Assembly (NCBI RefSeq): GCF_030813915.1
Contig: NZ_JAUSUJ010000001.1
Location: forward strand, 248,001-312,000
From: Rhodoplanes tepidamans
Lineage (GTDB): Bacteria; Pseudomonadota; Alphaproteobacteria; Rhizobiales; Xanthobacteraceae
DNA: 64,000 nucleotides
Reading direction: 5' to 3'
Below, in pieces: positions 1-8,989 of this stretch; position 1 is the stretch's first letter, and each line of letters starts with the position of its first letter. The notes under the pieces were generated by a model that was given only the letters and a program-made list of their open reading frames with translations, was not told the origin of the DNA and ran no database searches. Position numbers and translations under genes: made by a program.

Positions 1-711
1 CAGCATCATCATGCCCATCGACATCAGCACCGAGGCGACCACGAGGTCGATGATCAGGAACGGCAGGAACAGCAGGAAGCCGATCTCGAAGGCGCGTTTG
101 AGCTCGGAGATCATGAAGGCCGGCACCAGGATGCGCAGCGACAGATCCTCCGGAGCTGCCGGCCGCGCCTCCCGCGCCATGTCGAGGAACAGCTTGAGGT
201 CCTTGTCCCGCACGTTCTTGAGCATGAAGGCCCGGAACGGCTCGCTCGACCGCTCGAAGGCCTGCTCGACCGTGATCTCGTTGTTGACCAGCGGCCGGAT
301 GCCGATGTCGTAGGCCCGCTCGAAGGCCGGCCCCATCACGAAGGCGGTGAGGAACAGGGCGAGCGAGATGATCACGGTGTTGGGCGGTGCCGTCGCGGTG
401 CCGAGCGCGGTGCGCAGCAGCGACAGGACGACGACGATCCGGGTGAAGGACGTCACCATCACCAGGATCGACGGCGCCAGCGACAGCACCGTGATCAGTG
501 CGATGAGCTGGATCACCCGCTCGGTCAGCCCGGCGCCCTGGCCGAGATTGAGGCTGATGTCCTGGGCGGCCGCCGGGCCGGCCAGCATCATGCCCCCCAG
601 CAGCACAGCCCCCAGCAGCGTACCGGCCAGCAGCGTACCCGTCAGCAGCATGCCGGCCGGCGGCGCACAGGCGCGCAGCCTCGTGGTGGCCGTCCCCACT
701 CCGGCCGCCAT
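1..711 (-). CDS. fliP: Flagellar type III export gate protein FliP (C-terminus cut by window edge)
   Basis: FliP forms the core of the flagellar type III export gate with FliQ and FliR in the inner membrane. The visible 237 residues begin at an ATG at 711 with a hydrophobic, alanine-terminated signal sequence (ends PAAAQD). The family motif MVTSFTRIVVVLSLLR follows near residues 70-85, and the late segment AFMISELKRAFEIGFLLFLP runs into a hydrophobic helix ending in VLMSMGMMM at the window edge. FliP is usually about 245-250 residues, so only the last few residues are missing. It lies 38 bp after the fliO-like gene and is probably cotranscribed with it, facing away from fliQR. Confidence 0.95.
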   Translation of the reverse strand, partial: MAAGVGTATTRLRACAPPAGMLLTGTLLAGTLLGAVLLGGMMLAGPAAAQDISLNLGQGAGLTERVIQLIALITVLSLAPSILVMVTSFTRIVVVLSLLRTALGTATAPPNTVIISLALFLTAFVMGPAFERAYDIGIRPLVNNEITVEQAFERSSEPFRAFMLKNVRDKDLKLFLDMAREARPAAPEDLSLRILVPAFMISELKRAFEIGFLLFLPFLIIDLVVASVLMSMGMMML

Positions 712-749
712 CGTCGCGAGACGAACGCGGCGGCCGCCCCCGACCGATG

Positions 750-2036
750 TCACGGCTTGCCGGGCGCGCGGCCGAGCAGATTCGCCATTTCCTCTTCGAG
801 GCTCTCGTAGGCGGTCTTGCCGGAAGGCTTGCTGTCTTGCGGTTGGGGGGCGGGAGGCGCGGCATGCGCCTGGGCCGGCTCTTCGCCGGCCGGCGGGGGC
901 ACCGGCTCGGCGGCGGTCTCGGCCTGCGGAGCGGGCGGCGGGGGCGGCTCGCTCATCGGCGGACGGGCCGGCGAGGTGCCGCGGAGCAGCGAGCTGCGCG
1001 GCTCGAGCGGCGACCGCAGCGACGGACGCGGACGAGCGGCGGGGGGCGCCGCGGGAGGCGGGCTCGGAACGGCCTCGGCCGCCGGCTCGGAGGGGCGCTC
1101 GCTGCCGCCGGAGCGCCGCAGCGCGGCTTCCAGCTGCTCCGCCATGGCGGCGAGCTGGCGGTCGCCGCCGTGATCGTTCTCGCCCGCCGGGGCGGCCGGC
1201 GGAGCGGCAGGCGGGGCCGGCGGTGCACGCCGCGGCTCGAGCGGGCGGCGAAGCTCGCCGACCGGCCGGCGGGCGTCGGCCGGCCGGTGCTCGGCGGGCC
1301 GGTGCTCCGGCGTTCGCGGCTCGGGCATCCGGGGCTCGGGCATCCGGGGCTCGGCGGCGCGGGGCTCCGGCATGCGCGGCTCCGGCATCCAGGGCTCCTG
1401 GGCCCGCATGTCCGGCATGCGGGGCTCGGGAGGCCGCATCTCGGGCATGCGGGGCTCCGACATGCGCGGCTCGGCCATGCGGGGATCGACGATCGGCGGT
1501 GGCGCGCTGCGGCCGAGCTCGGCCGCCAGCCCGGCGAGCCGATCGACGGTCTGCGGCCGCGGCGCCGGCTCGGCCTGCGGCTGCAGCGGCAGATCCTCGG
1601 CGATCGGCTGGATCATGGCGCGCTCGCCGCCGCGGCCGGCCCGGAACGCCGGCTCCGGCGCCAGCGGGGCGGCCGGCGCCCACAGGCCGTTCTCGGCCGC
1701 CGGGCGGCCGGGCTGTTCCATCCGGGGCGTTGGGACGTCGCGCATCGGCGCGGCCGGCTGGCCGCGGACGATGTTGGCCTCGACCACCACGTCGGTGGGG
1801 CCGCCCAGCATGATCAGATGCTCGACATTGTCGCGCCGCACCAGCACCAGCCGGCGCCGGCTGTCCACGGCGGTCGCCTCGATCACGCCGAGTCGGGCCT
1901 GGCGGCCGCGGGCCGAGGCCGAGCCGAGCCCGCCCGAGCCGAACCGCCGCACCAGCCACGCGACCCCGCCGATCAGCGCCAGCACGATGACGAAGGCGAT
2001 GAAGAACTTTGCGGGAAGCGGCATGTCGCCCATCAC
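750..2036 (-). CDS. fliO: FliO-like flagellar biosynthesis protein with long Pro/Arg repeat tail
   Basis: FliO assists assembly of the FliP ring of the flagellar export gate. The N-terminal 95 residues fit the family: one membrane helix at about residues 10-29, then a small soluble FliO domain (RRLVLVRRDNVEHLIMLGG, about 61-79) of the RxLVLVRRDxVEHLIM type. From residue 95 to 428 the protein is a Pro/Ala/Arg-rich, probably disordered tail. Residues about 185-255 carry a degenerate pentapeptide repeat of the RMPEP/RMSEP/RPAEH type. Total length of 428 is far above classical FliO (about 100-140). It is immediately upstream of fliP and divergent from flgB across a CtrA box. Starts at 2033 or 2024 are also possible. 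Confidence 0.82.
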   Translation of the reverse strand: MMGDMPLPAKFFIAFVIVLALIGGVAWLVRRFGSGGLGSASARGRQARLGVIEATAVDSRRRLVLVRRDNVEHLIMLGGPTDVVVEANIVRGQPAAPMRDVPTPRMEQPGRPAAENGLWAPAAPLAPEPAFRAGRGGERAMIQPIAEDLPLQPQAEPAPRPQTVDRLAGLAAELGRSAPPPIVDPRMAEPRMSEPRMPEMRPPEPRMPDMRAQEPWMPEPRMPEPRAAEPRMPEPRMPEPRTPEHRPAEHRPADARRPVGELRRPLEPRRAPPAPPAAPPAAPAGENDHGGDRQLAAMAEQLEAALRRSGGSERPSEPAAEAVPSPPPAAPPAARPRPSLRSPLEPRSSLLRGTSPARPPMSEPPPPPAPQAETAAEPVPPPAGEEPAQAHAAPPAPQPQDSKPSGKTAYESLEEEMANLLGRAPGKP

Positions 2037-2228
2037 TGTTAACCCTTTCTCCGCTCCTGCCGCGCGTGCCCGAGGTGATTCGCGGGACCGTTAACGCGTG
2101 CGGCAAAACCTGCCGCTCCGCGCGTTCACGGCTTCTTAACACGAAAGCGCAGGGGAGCCCACCGCATACGCGATATCAGGGCTTTTCCGAAGCGGCAAAA
2201 CCGTGGCGACCGGATGGCGCCGCGGCGG

Positions 2229-2243
2229 TTAACGGACCGTTAA
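2229..2243. promoter_or_regulatory. Perfect CtrA-binding box (TTAA-N7-TTAA) in the fliO/flgB divergent region
   Basis: TTAA at 2229-2232 and TTAA at 2240-2243 are separated by exactly seven bases, which is the full consensus for the cell-cycle regulator CtrA; the right half continues as TTAACCAT. It lies 66 bp before flgB and about 190 bp before fliO in the 272-bp divergent intergenic region. Single TTAA half-sites also occur at 2039, 2091 and 2136. CtrA commonly activates class II flagellar genes in alphaproteobacteria. The position suits activation of flgB, but I cannot locate the start of transcription. Confidence 0.75.
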
Positions 2244-2308
2244 CCATACGCCCGGCAATGTTTGCCTAGCGGCGCACACCATGTCGCCGCGACGGCAGGC
2301 GACCCACC

Positions 2309-2692
2309 ATGGCGATCTCCGACATCCCGATCTTCTCGATGCTCCGCACCCGGATGCAGTGGCACCAGGAACGCCAGCGGCTGCTCGCCGAGAACGTGTC
2401 AAACGCCGACACGCCCAAGTTCAAGCCGCGCGACCTCGCGCCGCTGTCCTTCGAGCGGCCGGAGCCCCGGCCGGTGGCTCTCGCCACCACCGATGCGGCC
2501 CACCTGGCGGGCCTCTCCGGCGGCGAGCGCTTCCGCGACAAGCCCGAGCGCTTCGCCGTGCGGCCCGGCGGCAACGCCGTCCAGATCGAGGACGAGATGC
2601 TGAAGGTGGCGAGCAACCAGATGGACTACCAGGCGGCCACGCAGCTCTATTCGCGCAGCCTCGCGCTCCTGAAGACGGCGATCGGCAAGTGA
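2309..2692 (+). CDS. flgB: Flagellar proximal rod protein FlgB
   Basis: FlgB is a rod subunit exported to the periplasm, where it links the MS-ring/FliE to the drive shaft. The 127 residues carry the rod-family N-terminal helix with LLAENVSNADTPKF (about 26-39) and end in the helical segment MDYQAATQLYSRSLALLKTA. This is normal length and arrangement for FlgB. It is the first gene of flgB-flgC-fliE-fliQ-fliR-flhB and probably read from the promoter region carrying the CtrA box. Only a weak GGCAGG ribosome-binding sequence precedes the ATG. Confidence 0.96.
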   Translation: MAISDIPIFSMLRTRMQWHQERQRLLAENVSNADTPKFKPRDLAPLSFERPEPRPVALATTDAAHLAGLSGGERFRDKPERFAVRPGGNAVQIEDEMLKVASNQMDYQAATQLYSRSLALLKTAIGK

Positions 2693-2712
2693 CGCGAGAG
2701 TGAGGTGAACCC

Positions 2713-3123
2713 ATGGACTTCGTGAAATCGCTCTCCATCGCCGCCTCCGGCCTGCGGGCCCAGGCGGGCCGCATGCGGGTGCTCTCCGAGAACATCGCCA
2801 ACGCCGATTCGACGGCGTCGCGTCCCGGAGCCGACCCCTACCGGCGCCGCATCCCGACCTTCCGGTCGGAGCTCGACCGCAGCCTCGACGCGCGCGTCGT
2901 CGCCCTCGGGCCGGTGCGCCCCGACCAGACCGAGTTCCGGACCAAGTACCAGCCCGGCCATCCGATGGCCGACGCCAGCGGCAATGTCCGCTACCCGAAC
3001 GTCAACGCGCTGGTCGAGATGACGGACATGCGCGAGGCCCAGCGCTCCTACGAGGCCAACGTCAACGTGATCGGCGCGACCCGCCGAATGATCCAGCGCA
3101 CGCTCGACATCCTGCGCGCCTGA
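2713..3123 (+). CDS. flgC: Flagellar proximal rod protein FlgC
   Basis: FlgC is the second proximal rod subunit. The 136-residue protein has the rod signature VLSENIANADSTASRPGADP near residues 24-43 and the conserved C-terminal helix VEMTDMREAQRSYEANVNV, as in other FlgC proteins. It starts 20 bp after flgB with GAGTGAGG as ribosome-binding sequence, and fliE follows after 17 bp, which indicates one operon. Confidence 0.96.
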   Translation: MDFVKSLSIAASGLRAQAGRMRVLSENIANADSTASRPGADPYRRRIPTFRSELDRSLDARVVALGPVRPDQTEFRTKYQPGHPMADASGNVRYPNVNALVEMTDMREAQRSYEANVNVIGATRRMIQRTLDILRA

Positions 3124-3140
3124 ACCAGAGGGGAAGAGAC

Positions 3141-3464
3141 ATGGCCATTCCGGGCATCGCCGCCAATGCCTACGCCACCACGGCGCGCCTCGGCACGCCC
3201 GGCACGGGGCTCAGCAAGACCATCGGGGACGCGGCCGAGGGCAAGACCGGCAGCTTCGGTGCGATGCTGCGCGACGTCGCCCAGGACATCGCCGCGGCCG
3301 GCCACAAGTCCGACGTGCAGGGCCAGGCGCTCGCGTCCGGCAAGGCCAACATCGTCGACGTGGTGACGGCGGTCGCCGAGACCGAGACCGCCATCGCCAG
3401 CCTCGTCTCGGTGCGCGACAAGGTCATCCAGGCCTACGAAGAGATCATGCGGATGACGATCTGA
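3141..3464 (+). CDS. fliE: Flagellar hook-basal body complex protein FliE
   Basis: FliE adapts the rod to the MS-ring. The 107-residue product has the FliE C-terminal signature (KANIVDVVTAVAETETAI followed by LVSVRDKVIQAYEEIMRM), and its N-terminal third is variable, as usual. A good AGGGGAAGAG ribosome-binding sequence precedes the ATG. The order flgB-flgC-fliE is standard. Confidence 0.95.
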   Translation: MAIPGIAANAYATTARLGTPGTGLSKTIGDAAEGKTGSFGAMLRDVAQDIAAAGHKSDVQGQALASGKANIVDVVTAVAETETAIASLVSVRDKVIQAYEEIMRMTI

Positions 3465-3525
3465 CCGGTCCGGCGGCGGAGCGGGCGAGCGGGGCGGCGC
3501 GACGGCGCCGGGCAGGGGACTTGGA

Positions 3526-3789
3526 ATGACCGGGCCGGAAGTCGTAGACGTCGCGCGCGATTCGATCGTCACGCTCGTCCTGGTGGCGAGCCCGCTGATG
3601 CTGGTCGGTCTCGTCGTCGGCGTGGTCGTCTCGCTGTTCCAGGCGCTCACGCAGATTCAGGAGTCGACTCTGATCTTCGTCCCGAAGATCCTCGCCATAT
3701 TCACCGCGATGATTCTGGCGCTGCCGTTCATGGCGGATCAGCTCAACGGCCACATGATCCGGCTCGCGGCGCGGATCACCGGCGGATGA
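3526..3789 (+). CDS. fliQ: Flagellar export gate protein FliQ
   Basis: FliQ is a small two-helix membrane subunit of the export gate. The 87-residue protein matches in length and has the conserved segment VVSLFQALTQIQESTLIFVP between two hydrophobic helices (about 15-40 and 50-73). It lies 61 bp after fliE and 25 bp before fliR. Its usual partner fliP is encoded on the opposite strand at the other end of the cluster. Confidence 0.96.
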   Translation: MTGPEVVDVARDSIVTLVLVASPLMLVGLVVGVVVSLFQALTQIQESTLIFVPKILAIFTAMILALPFMADQLNGHMIRLAARITGG

Positions 3790-3814
3790 CGCCGGCCACC
3801 GGGGAGGGGCGGGA

Positions 3815-4585
3815 ATGCGCATCGACCTCTCGTTCCTGCCCTCCCTCGCCGTCGCCTTCATGCTGATGTTCGCCCGCACCGGCACCATGATCATGCTGCT
3901 GCCGGGCTTCGGCGAGCGCAGCGTGCCGGTCCGCCTGCGGCTGACCGTGGCGCTGGTGCTCGCCGCGGTGGTGATGCCGCTCTACCGCAATGCCTATCAG
4001 GTCGACCTGAAGAGCTTCGGCCCGGTGTTCGGCATGCTGATGTCGGAGCTCCTGGTCGGCTTCCTGCTCGGCATGACGGCGCGGCTGTGCATCTCGGCCC
4101 TGCAGGTCACCGGCTCGATCGTCGCCCAGCAGCTCGGCTTCGGATTCGTCTCGACCATCGACCCGACCCAGGGCCAGCAGGGCGTGATCGTCTCAAACTT
4201 CCTCACCCTGCTCGGCATCGTGCTGATCTTCGCCACCGACATGCATCACCTCGCCATCGCGGCGCTCGGCGACAGCTACCTGCTGTTCCGCCCCGGCGAG
4301 GTGCCGGCGACCGGCGACATGGCGGCGCTGGCGACCCGGCTGGTCGCCGGCGCCTTCTCGATCGGGGTGCAGATCGCCGCGCCGTTCCTGGTGTTCGGCA
4401 TCCTGTTCAACGTCGGGCTCGGCGTGCTGTCGCGGCTGATGCCGCAGATGCAGGTGTTCTTCGTCGCGATGCCGCTGTCGATCTTCGCCGGCCTCCTAAT
4501 CCTCGTGTTCGTCATCGGCGCCATGATGGCGACCTTCCTGGGCTTCTTCGAAGGCGTGATGCACGACATCGCGCCCCGTGGCTGA
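3815..4585 (+). CDS. fliR: Flagellar export gate protein FliR
   Basis: FliR completes the FliPQR gate in the inner membrane. The 256-residue sequence is strongly hydrophobic with about six membrane segments. It contains the conserved segment QQLGFGFVSTIDPTQGQQG (about 105-123) and the late ISRLMPQMQVFF-like stretch (here LSRLMPQMQVFFVAMPL), both typical of FliR. A purine-rich GGGGAGGGGCGGG sequence precedes the ATG. The spacing to flhB is 15 bp. Confidence 0.96.
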   Translation: MRIDLSFLPSLAVAFMLMFARTGTMIMLLPGFGERSVPVRLRLTVALVLAAVVMPLYRNAYQVDLKSFGPVFGMLMSELLVGFLLGMTARLCISALQVTGSIVAQQLGFGFVSTIDPTQGQQGVIVSNFLTLLGIVLIFATDMHHLAIAALGDSYLLFRPGEVPATGDMAALATRLVAGAFSIGVQIAAPFLVFGILFNVGLGVLSRLMPQMQVFFVAMPLSIFAGLLILVFVIGAMMATFLGFFEGVMHDIAPRG

Positions 4586-4600
4586 GGGACCGACCCCGCC

Positions 4601-5668
4601 ATGGCCGAGGACCAGGACCAGTCGGACAAGACAGAAGACCCGACACAACGACGCCTCGACGAGGCACTCAAGCGCGGCGACGTGGTCAAGAGCCAGGAGG
4701 TGTCGACCTGGTTCGTGATCGGCGGCGGCACACTGGCTCTGACGATGTTCGCCGGGCCGACCAGCAGCGCCCTCACGGCGACCATGAAGGGGCTGATCGC
4801 CAAGTCGTGGGAGATCCCGACCGACGGCCGCATGCTGGTCCGTCTCACCCAGACGCTGACGCTGGAGGTGCTGGCCGCGGTCGGGCTGCCGTTCCTGATG
4901 CTCGCCGTGGCGGCGCTCGCCGGCACCGCCCTCCAGCACCGGCTGGTGTGGTCGACCGAGGGCCTGACCCCCAAGCTCTCCAAGGTGTCGCCGCTCGCCG
5001 GTTTCAAGCGGCTGTTCTCCAAGCAGGCGATCGTCAACTTCGTCAAGGGGCTGCTCAAGGTCGCCCTGATCGGCACCGTGCTGGCGATGCTGCTGTGGCC
5101 GGAGCGCGACCGGCTCGAGGCGCTGGTCTCGACCGATCCGGCCGCCATCCTGCCGCTGTCCCTGACCCTGGTCCTGAAGCTGCTCGGCGCCGTGGTGGCG
5201 ATCCTGGCCGTCATCGCCGGCGCCGACTACCTGTTCCAGTACCAGGAGTGGTATCAGCGCCAGAAGATGACGCTGAAGGAGATCAAGGACGAGTTCAAGG
5301 AGACCGAGGGCGACCCCAAGATCAAGGCCAAGATCCGCCAGATCCGGGTGAGCCGCATGCGCAAGCGCATGATGGCGGCGGTGCCGGGCGCCACCGTGGT
5401 GATCACCAACCCGACCCACTACGCCATCGCCCTCAAATACGAGCGCGGCATGAACGCCCCGGTCTGTCTCGCCAAGGGCGTCGACCGGATCGCCCTCAAG
5501 ATCCGCGAGGTCGCGACCGAGCATTCGGTGCCCGTGATCGAGAACCCGCCGCTCGCCCGCACCCTCTACGCCACCGTCGAGATCGACCAGGAGATCCCGC
5601 CCGAGCACTACAAGGCGGTCGCCGAGGTCGTCGGCTACGTGATGCGCCTCAAGAAGGCCTGGCGATAG
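4601..5668 (+). CDS. flhB: Flagellar export switch protein FlhB
   Basis: FlhB controls the switch of export substrate from rod/hook to filament. The 355-residue protein has the N-terminal cytoplasmic DKTEDPTQRRLDEAL signature, four hydrophobic segments, and the autocleavage site Asn270-Pro-Thr-His within VVITNPTHYAIAL. Length and motif position agree with well-studied FlhB (cleavage near residue 269). It closes the rightward flagellar operon, and cckA follows after about 220 bp. Confidence 0.97.
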   Translation: MAEDQDQSDKTEDPTQRRLDEALKRGDVVKSQEVSTWFVIGGGTLALTMFAGPTSSALTATMKGLIAKSWEIPTDGRMLVRLTQTLTLEVLAAVGLPFLMLAVAALAGTALQHRLVWSTEGLTPKLSKVSPLAGFKRLFSKQAIVNFVKGLLKVALIGTVLAMLLWPERDRLEALVSTDPAAILPLSLTLVLKLLGAVVAILAVIAGADYLFQYQEWYQRQKMTLKEIKDEFKETEGDPKIKAKIRQIRVSRMRKRMMAAVPGATVVITNPTHYAIALKYERGMNAPVCLAKGVDRIALKIREVATEHSVPVIENPPLARTLYATVEIDQEIPPEHYKAVAEVVGYVMRLKKAWR

Positions 5669-5890
5669 GACGGCCGGCAGGACGAAAGGCCTCGCGGCGG
5701 GACGTGAGGTGCGGCGGTAAGCCGGCGCGACCTCGGCCGCGGACGCGACGGCCGGCCCTGCGTCGGGGCCGGCGTCGGGGCCGGTCCGCGGCGGTCCCGG
5801 CGCTTGCGCGTGCGTCGTGGGCGCCCTTGTTCGAAGCAGGGGACTCGGGCACAGATTGATTCGCGAGGTCGGGCGACGGAGCCGATACCG

Positions 5891-8518
5891 ATGACGACGC
5901 AAGACCTGAGCGGAAGAGGCGGCTCGGGCAGGGGCGGCCTCGGCGGCGGAGGCCTGGGCAGCGCGGGCTTCGGCAACGGAGGCTTGGACGTGTTCCCGGG
6001 CGGCGAGCGGCGTGGAAGCATCCGGTTCGTGCTGGTCATCGCGCTCGCGCTGATCGCCGCGGCCGCCGGCCTGCTGTTCCTCGGCCGCGCCGAGGCCGAG
6101 CCCTACGTGCTCGGCCTGCTCGCCGTCCTCGGCATGATCGGCGTGTTCTCGCTGCTCGCCACCGCGACCGGGATCCTGCGCTTCGCCGGCGGGGCGGAAG
6201 CGAGCCCGATGTACCGGCGGGTGCTCGACGACGCCTTCGACGGCATCGTGGTGACCGATCCGAACGGCCGGGTGGTCTACGCCAACCCGGCCTACTGCCA
6301 GCTCGTCGACGCCACCGACCTCGCCGACGTGCGACCGGTCGAGCGGGTCTTCATCGGTGATCCGGACGTGTCCGAGGCCGTCTACCGGCTGCTCAAGGCG
6401 GCCCGCGAGGGGCGGCGCCTGCAGGAGGAGGTGCGGGTCGCCGGCCTCCCCGGCGATCCCGCCCGCTGGCTGCAGATGCGGGTGCGGCCGCTCGGCCGCA
6501 GCGGGTCCGATTCGCGCTTCACGGTGTGGACGGTGGCCGACGTGTCGCGCGAGCGCGAGCGCCAGGAGAACGTCTTCCAGGAGCTGCAGCACGCCATCGA
6601 CTATCTGGACCACGCCCCGGCCGGCTTCTTCTCGGTCGATGGCGCCGGCGCGGTCGGCTACATCAACGCGACGCTCGCCGAATGGCTCGACTACGACCTC
6701 GCCGAGGTCGGCTCGGGCGGCCTGCAGCTGACCGACATCGTGCCGGCCAACGGCGCCGCGCTGCTCACCGCCGCGGCGGCCCAGCCCGGCGAGGTGAAGA
6801 CCGACGTCCTCGACCTCGACCTCAAGACCCGCAGCGGCAAGACGGTTCCGGTGCGGCTCTACCACAAGGTGGCGTTCGGGGCGGACGGCGCGCCGGGTGC
6901 GTCGCGCACCCTGGTGCTCAACCGGGCCAAGAACGAGGGCATCGATCCGCAGCGCGCCGCCGAGGTGCGCTTCATGCGCTTCTTCATCAACACCCCGATG
7001 GCGATCGCGACGGTCGACCGGGCCGGCCGGATCGCCCGCCCCAACGGCCTGCTCGCCCGCCTGTTCCAGGACCTCGTGCCGGGGGAGGCCCGGCCCGAGG
7101 GCGGCTCCATCCTCGCCATCGTGGCGGAACGCGACCGTCCCGCCCTGGAGACGGCGATCGCCAAGGCGGCGCGCGGGCAGGGCGACGTGCCGCCCGTCGA
7201 GGCGGCGCTCGCCGGCGCGGGGGAGCGCTGGGCCCGCTTCTGGGTGACGGCGGTCGAGGAGGAGGGCGACCAGGAGGCCGCCATCGTCTACGCGCTGGAG
7301 ACCACCGAGCAGCGCGCCCTGCAGAAGCAGGTCGATCAGGCGCAGAAGATGGATTCGGTCGGCAAGCTCGCCGGCGGCATCGCGCACGACTTCAACAACG
7401 TGCTGTCCGCCATCATGATGGCGACCGACTTCCTGCTCAACGCCCACAAGCCGACCGACCCGTCCTTCCAGGACATCATGCAGATCAAGCAGAACGCCAA
7501 CCGGGCGGCCGCGCTGGTGCGGCAGCTGCTGGCGTTCTCGCGCCGCCAGACGCTGCGGCCGCAGGTGCTCGACCTCGCCGAGGCGCTGTCCGACATCTCC
7601 ATGCTGCTGCGCCGGCTGATCGGCGAGAAGGTGTCGCTCGACGTCCGCCACGGCCGCGACCTGTGGCCCGTCAAGGCGGACCTCTCGCAGTTCGAGCAGG
7701 TCATCGTGAACCTGGCCGTGAACGCGCGCGACGCCATGCCGGACGGCGGCCGGCTGACGCTGCGCACCCGCAATGTCGGCGAGGAGGAGACCCGCGCCTC
7801 CGCCTACAAGGGCATGCCGCCGGGCGAGTACGTGCTGATCGAGGTGGCGGACTCCGGGTCCGGCATTCCGCCCGAGATCATCGACCGCATCTTCGAGCCG
7901 TTCTTCTCCACCAAGGAGGTCGGCAAGGGCACCGGGCTCGGCCTGTCGACCGTCTACGGCATCATCAAGCAGACCGGCGGCTACGTCTTCGTCGAGTCGG
8001 AGATCGGCCGCGGCACCACGTTCCGCATCTACCTGCCGCGCCACGTGCCGACCATCGAGGAGACCGAGGCGATCGCGGCGTCGCTGGCGCCGGCCCAGCC
8101 GACGGCCCCCGAGCAGGCGCGCGCCGCCGACCACACCGGGCAGGGCACCATCCTGCTGGTCGAGGACGAGGAGGGCCTGCGCGGCCTCAACGCGCGCGGC
8201 CTGTCGTCGCGGGGCTACACGGTGTGCGAGGCCGGCAACGGCCAGGAGGCGATCGAGCTGATCGACGCCGGCCAGAAGGTCGACCTCGTCGTCTCCGACG
8301 TGGTGATGCCCGAGATGGACGGCCCGACGCTCCTCAAGGAACTCCGCAAGCGCCATCCCGACCTCAAGATCATCTTCGTCTCCGGCTACGCCGAGGAGGC
8401 CTTCGCCAAGAATCTTCCGGAGGGCGGCCAGTTCGCGTTTCTCGCGAAGCCGTTCACCCTGAAGCAGCTGGTCGCCGCCGTGAAGGAGACCATGGGGGGC
8501 GAGGCGTCGCATCCGTAG
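5891..8518 (+). CDS. cckA: Cell-cycle hybrid histidine kinase CckA
   Basis: CckA phosphorylates ChpT, which passes phosphate to CtrA and CpdR. The 875-residue protein has a Gly-rich N-terminus (about 8-38), two membrane helices (about 44-65 and 71-96) and PAS-type modules to about 485. These are followed by a HisKA domain with His499 in [14 protein letters not shown], an ATPase domain (N-box [15 protein letters not shown]-box [20 protein letters not shown]), and a receiver domain with Asp803 in [10 protein letters not shown]. An in-frame GTG-type extension reaches 5804, but the ATG at 5891 has a GGAG nine bases upstream. Its location directly after flagellar genes carrying a CtrA box fits the pathway. 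Confidence 0.95.
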   Translation: MTTQDLSGRGGSGRGGLGGGGLGSAGFGNGGLDVFPGGERRGSIRFVLVIALALIAAAAGLLFLGRAEAEPYVLGLLAVLGMIGVFSLLATATGILRFAGGAEASPMYRRVLDDAFDGIVVTDPNGRVVYANPAYCQLVDATDLADVRPVERVFIGDPDVSEAVYRLLKAAREGRRLQEEVRVAGLPGDPARWLQMRVRPLGRSGSDSRFTVWTVADVSRERERQENVFQELQHAIDYLDHAPAGFFSVDGAGAVGYINATLAEWLDYDLAEVGSGGLQLTDIVPANGAALLTAAAAQPGEVKTDVLDLDLKTRSGKTVPVRLYHKVAFGADGAPGASRTLVLNRAKNEGIDPQRAAEVRFMRFFINTPMAIATVDRAGRIARPNGLLARLFQDLVPGEARPEGGSILAIVAERDRPALETAIAKAARGQGDVPPVEAALAGAGERWARFWVTAVEEEGDQEAAIVYALETTEQRALQKQVDQAQKMDSVGKLAGGIAHDFNNVLSAIMMATDFLLNAHKPTDPSFQDIMQIKQNANRAAALVRQLLAFSRRQTLRPQVLDLAEALSDISMLLRRLIGEKVSLDVRHGRDLWPVKADLSQFEQVIVNLAVNARDAMPDGGRLTLRTRNVGEEETRASAYKGMPPGEYVLIEVADSGSGIPPEIIDRIFEPFFSTKEVGKGTGLGLSTVYGIIKQTGGYVFVESEIGRGTTFRIYLPRHVPTIEETEAIAASLAPAQPTAPEQARAADHTGQGTILLVEDEEGLRGLNARGLSSRGYTVCEAGNGQEAIELIDAGQKVDLVVSDVVMPEMDGPTLLKELRKRHPDLKIIFVSGYAEEAFAKNLPEGGQFAFLAKPFTLKQLVAAVKETMGGEASHP

Positions 8519-8535
8519 GCGGCACGAAGCGCGAG

Positions 8536-8561
8536 CCCGCACGACGCCAGCGGCGTGCGGG
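8536..8561. terminator. Hairpin after cckA
   Basis: An 8-bp perfect stem (CCCGCACG at 8536 and CGTGCGGG at 8554) closes a 10-base loop 17 bp after the cckA stop. No T-run follows, so it may be a weak or Rho-assisted terminator, or simply an mRNA 3' end stabiliser. Confidence 0.45.
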
Positions 8562-8630
8562 TCGGGCGGACGCCCCGGACCGCGTCGCGCTTCATCCGGG
8601 GTCCCACGTCTCGAGGTCTGTCGCTCCATC

Positions 8631-8843
8631 ATGACCCAGCCCCAAGACCACGACGAGGACGACGACGAGGGCGACGGCAGCCGCCGGACCACCAACATCG
8701 TGCTGGCGATCTTCTTCCTCGCCGTGGTCGCCGCCGGGTACTGGCTGGTCGACGCCATGGTGGCGCAGCGCAGGGCCGACGACTGCGCCGCCCAGGGCCG
8801 CCGCAACTGCGGCGCCCCGGTGGTCGTGCCGCCGCCGCGGTGA
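8631..8843 (+). CDS. Small single-span membrane protein, function unknown
   Basis: The 70-residue product starts with an acidic segment (DHDEDDDEGDGSRR), has one membrane helix (about 22-44, NIVLAIFFLAVVAAGYWLV) and ends with ARRADDC-like and GRRNCG motifs holding two cysteines. I recall similarly built small proteins with an RRADDCxAQGRRNC motif in Bradyrhizobium-like genomes, which supports a real gene, but I know no function. The two cysteines would face the periplasm if the N-terminus is cytoplasmic. Confidence 0.65.
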   Translation: MTQPQDHDEDDDEGDGSRRTTNIVLAIFFLAVVAAGYWLVDAMVAQRRADDCAAQGRRNCGAPVVVPPPR

Positions 8844-8989
8844 GACCGGCTGGCACGCGACATGCTCGGAGACGCCGCCGCCCGCATGGAGCGCAGCGGA
8901 TCGCGGGGCGCGATGCTCCCCGATTGCGCTTCGCTTCATCCGGGCTGCAGGCAGGATCCCGGCGACAGGTGGCAGGCTGACGCGACACC

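Noticed and set aside
4496-8887. A 1463-codon open frame on the minus strand across fliR, flhB and cckA
   Set aside because: It is antisense to three clearly coding genes, rich in Arg/His/Gly/Ala and Leu-Gly runs typical of reversed GC-rich codons, and shows no family motif.
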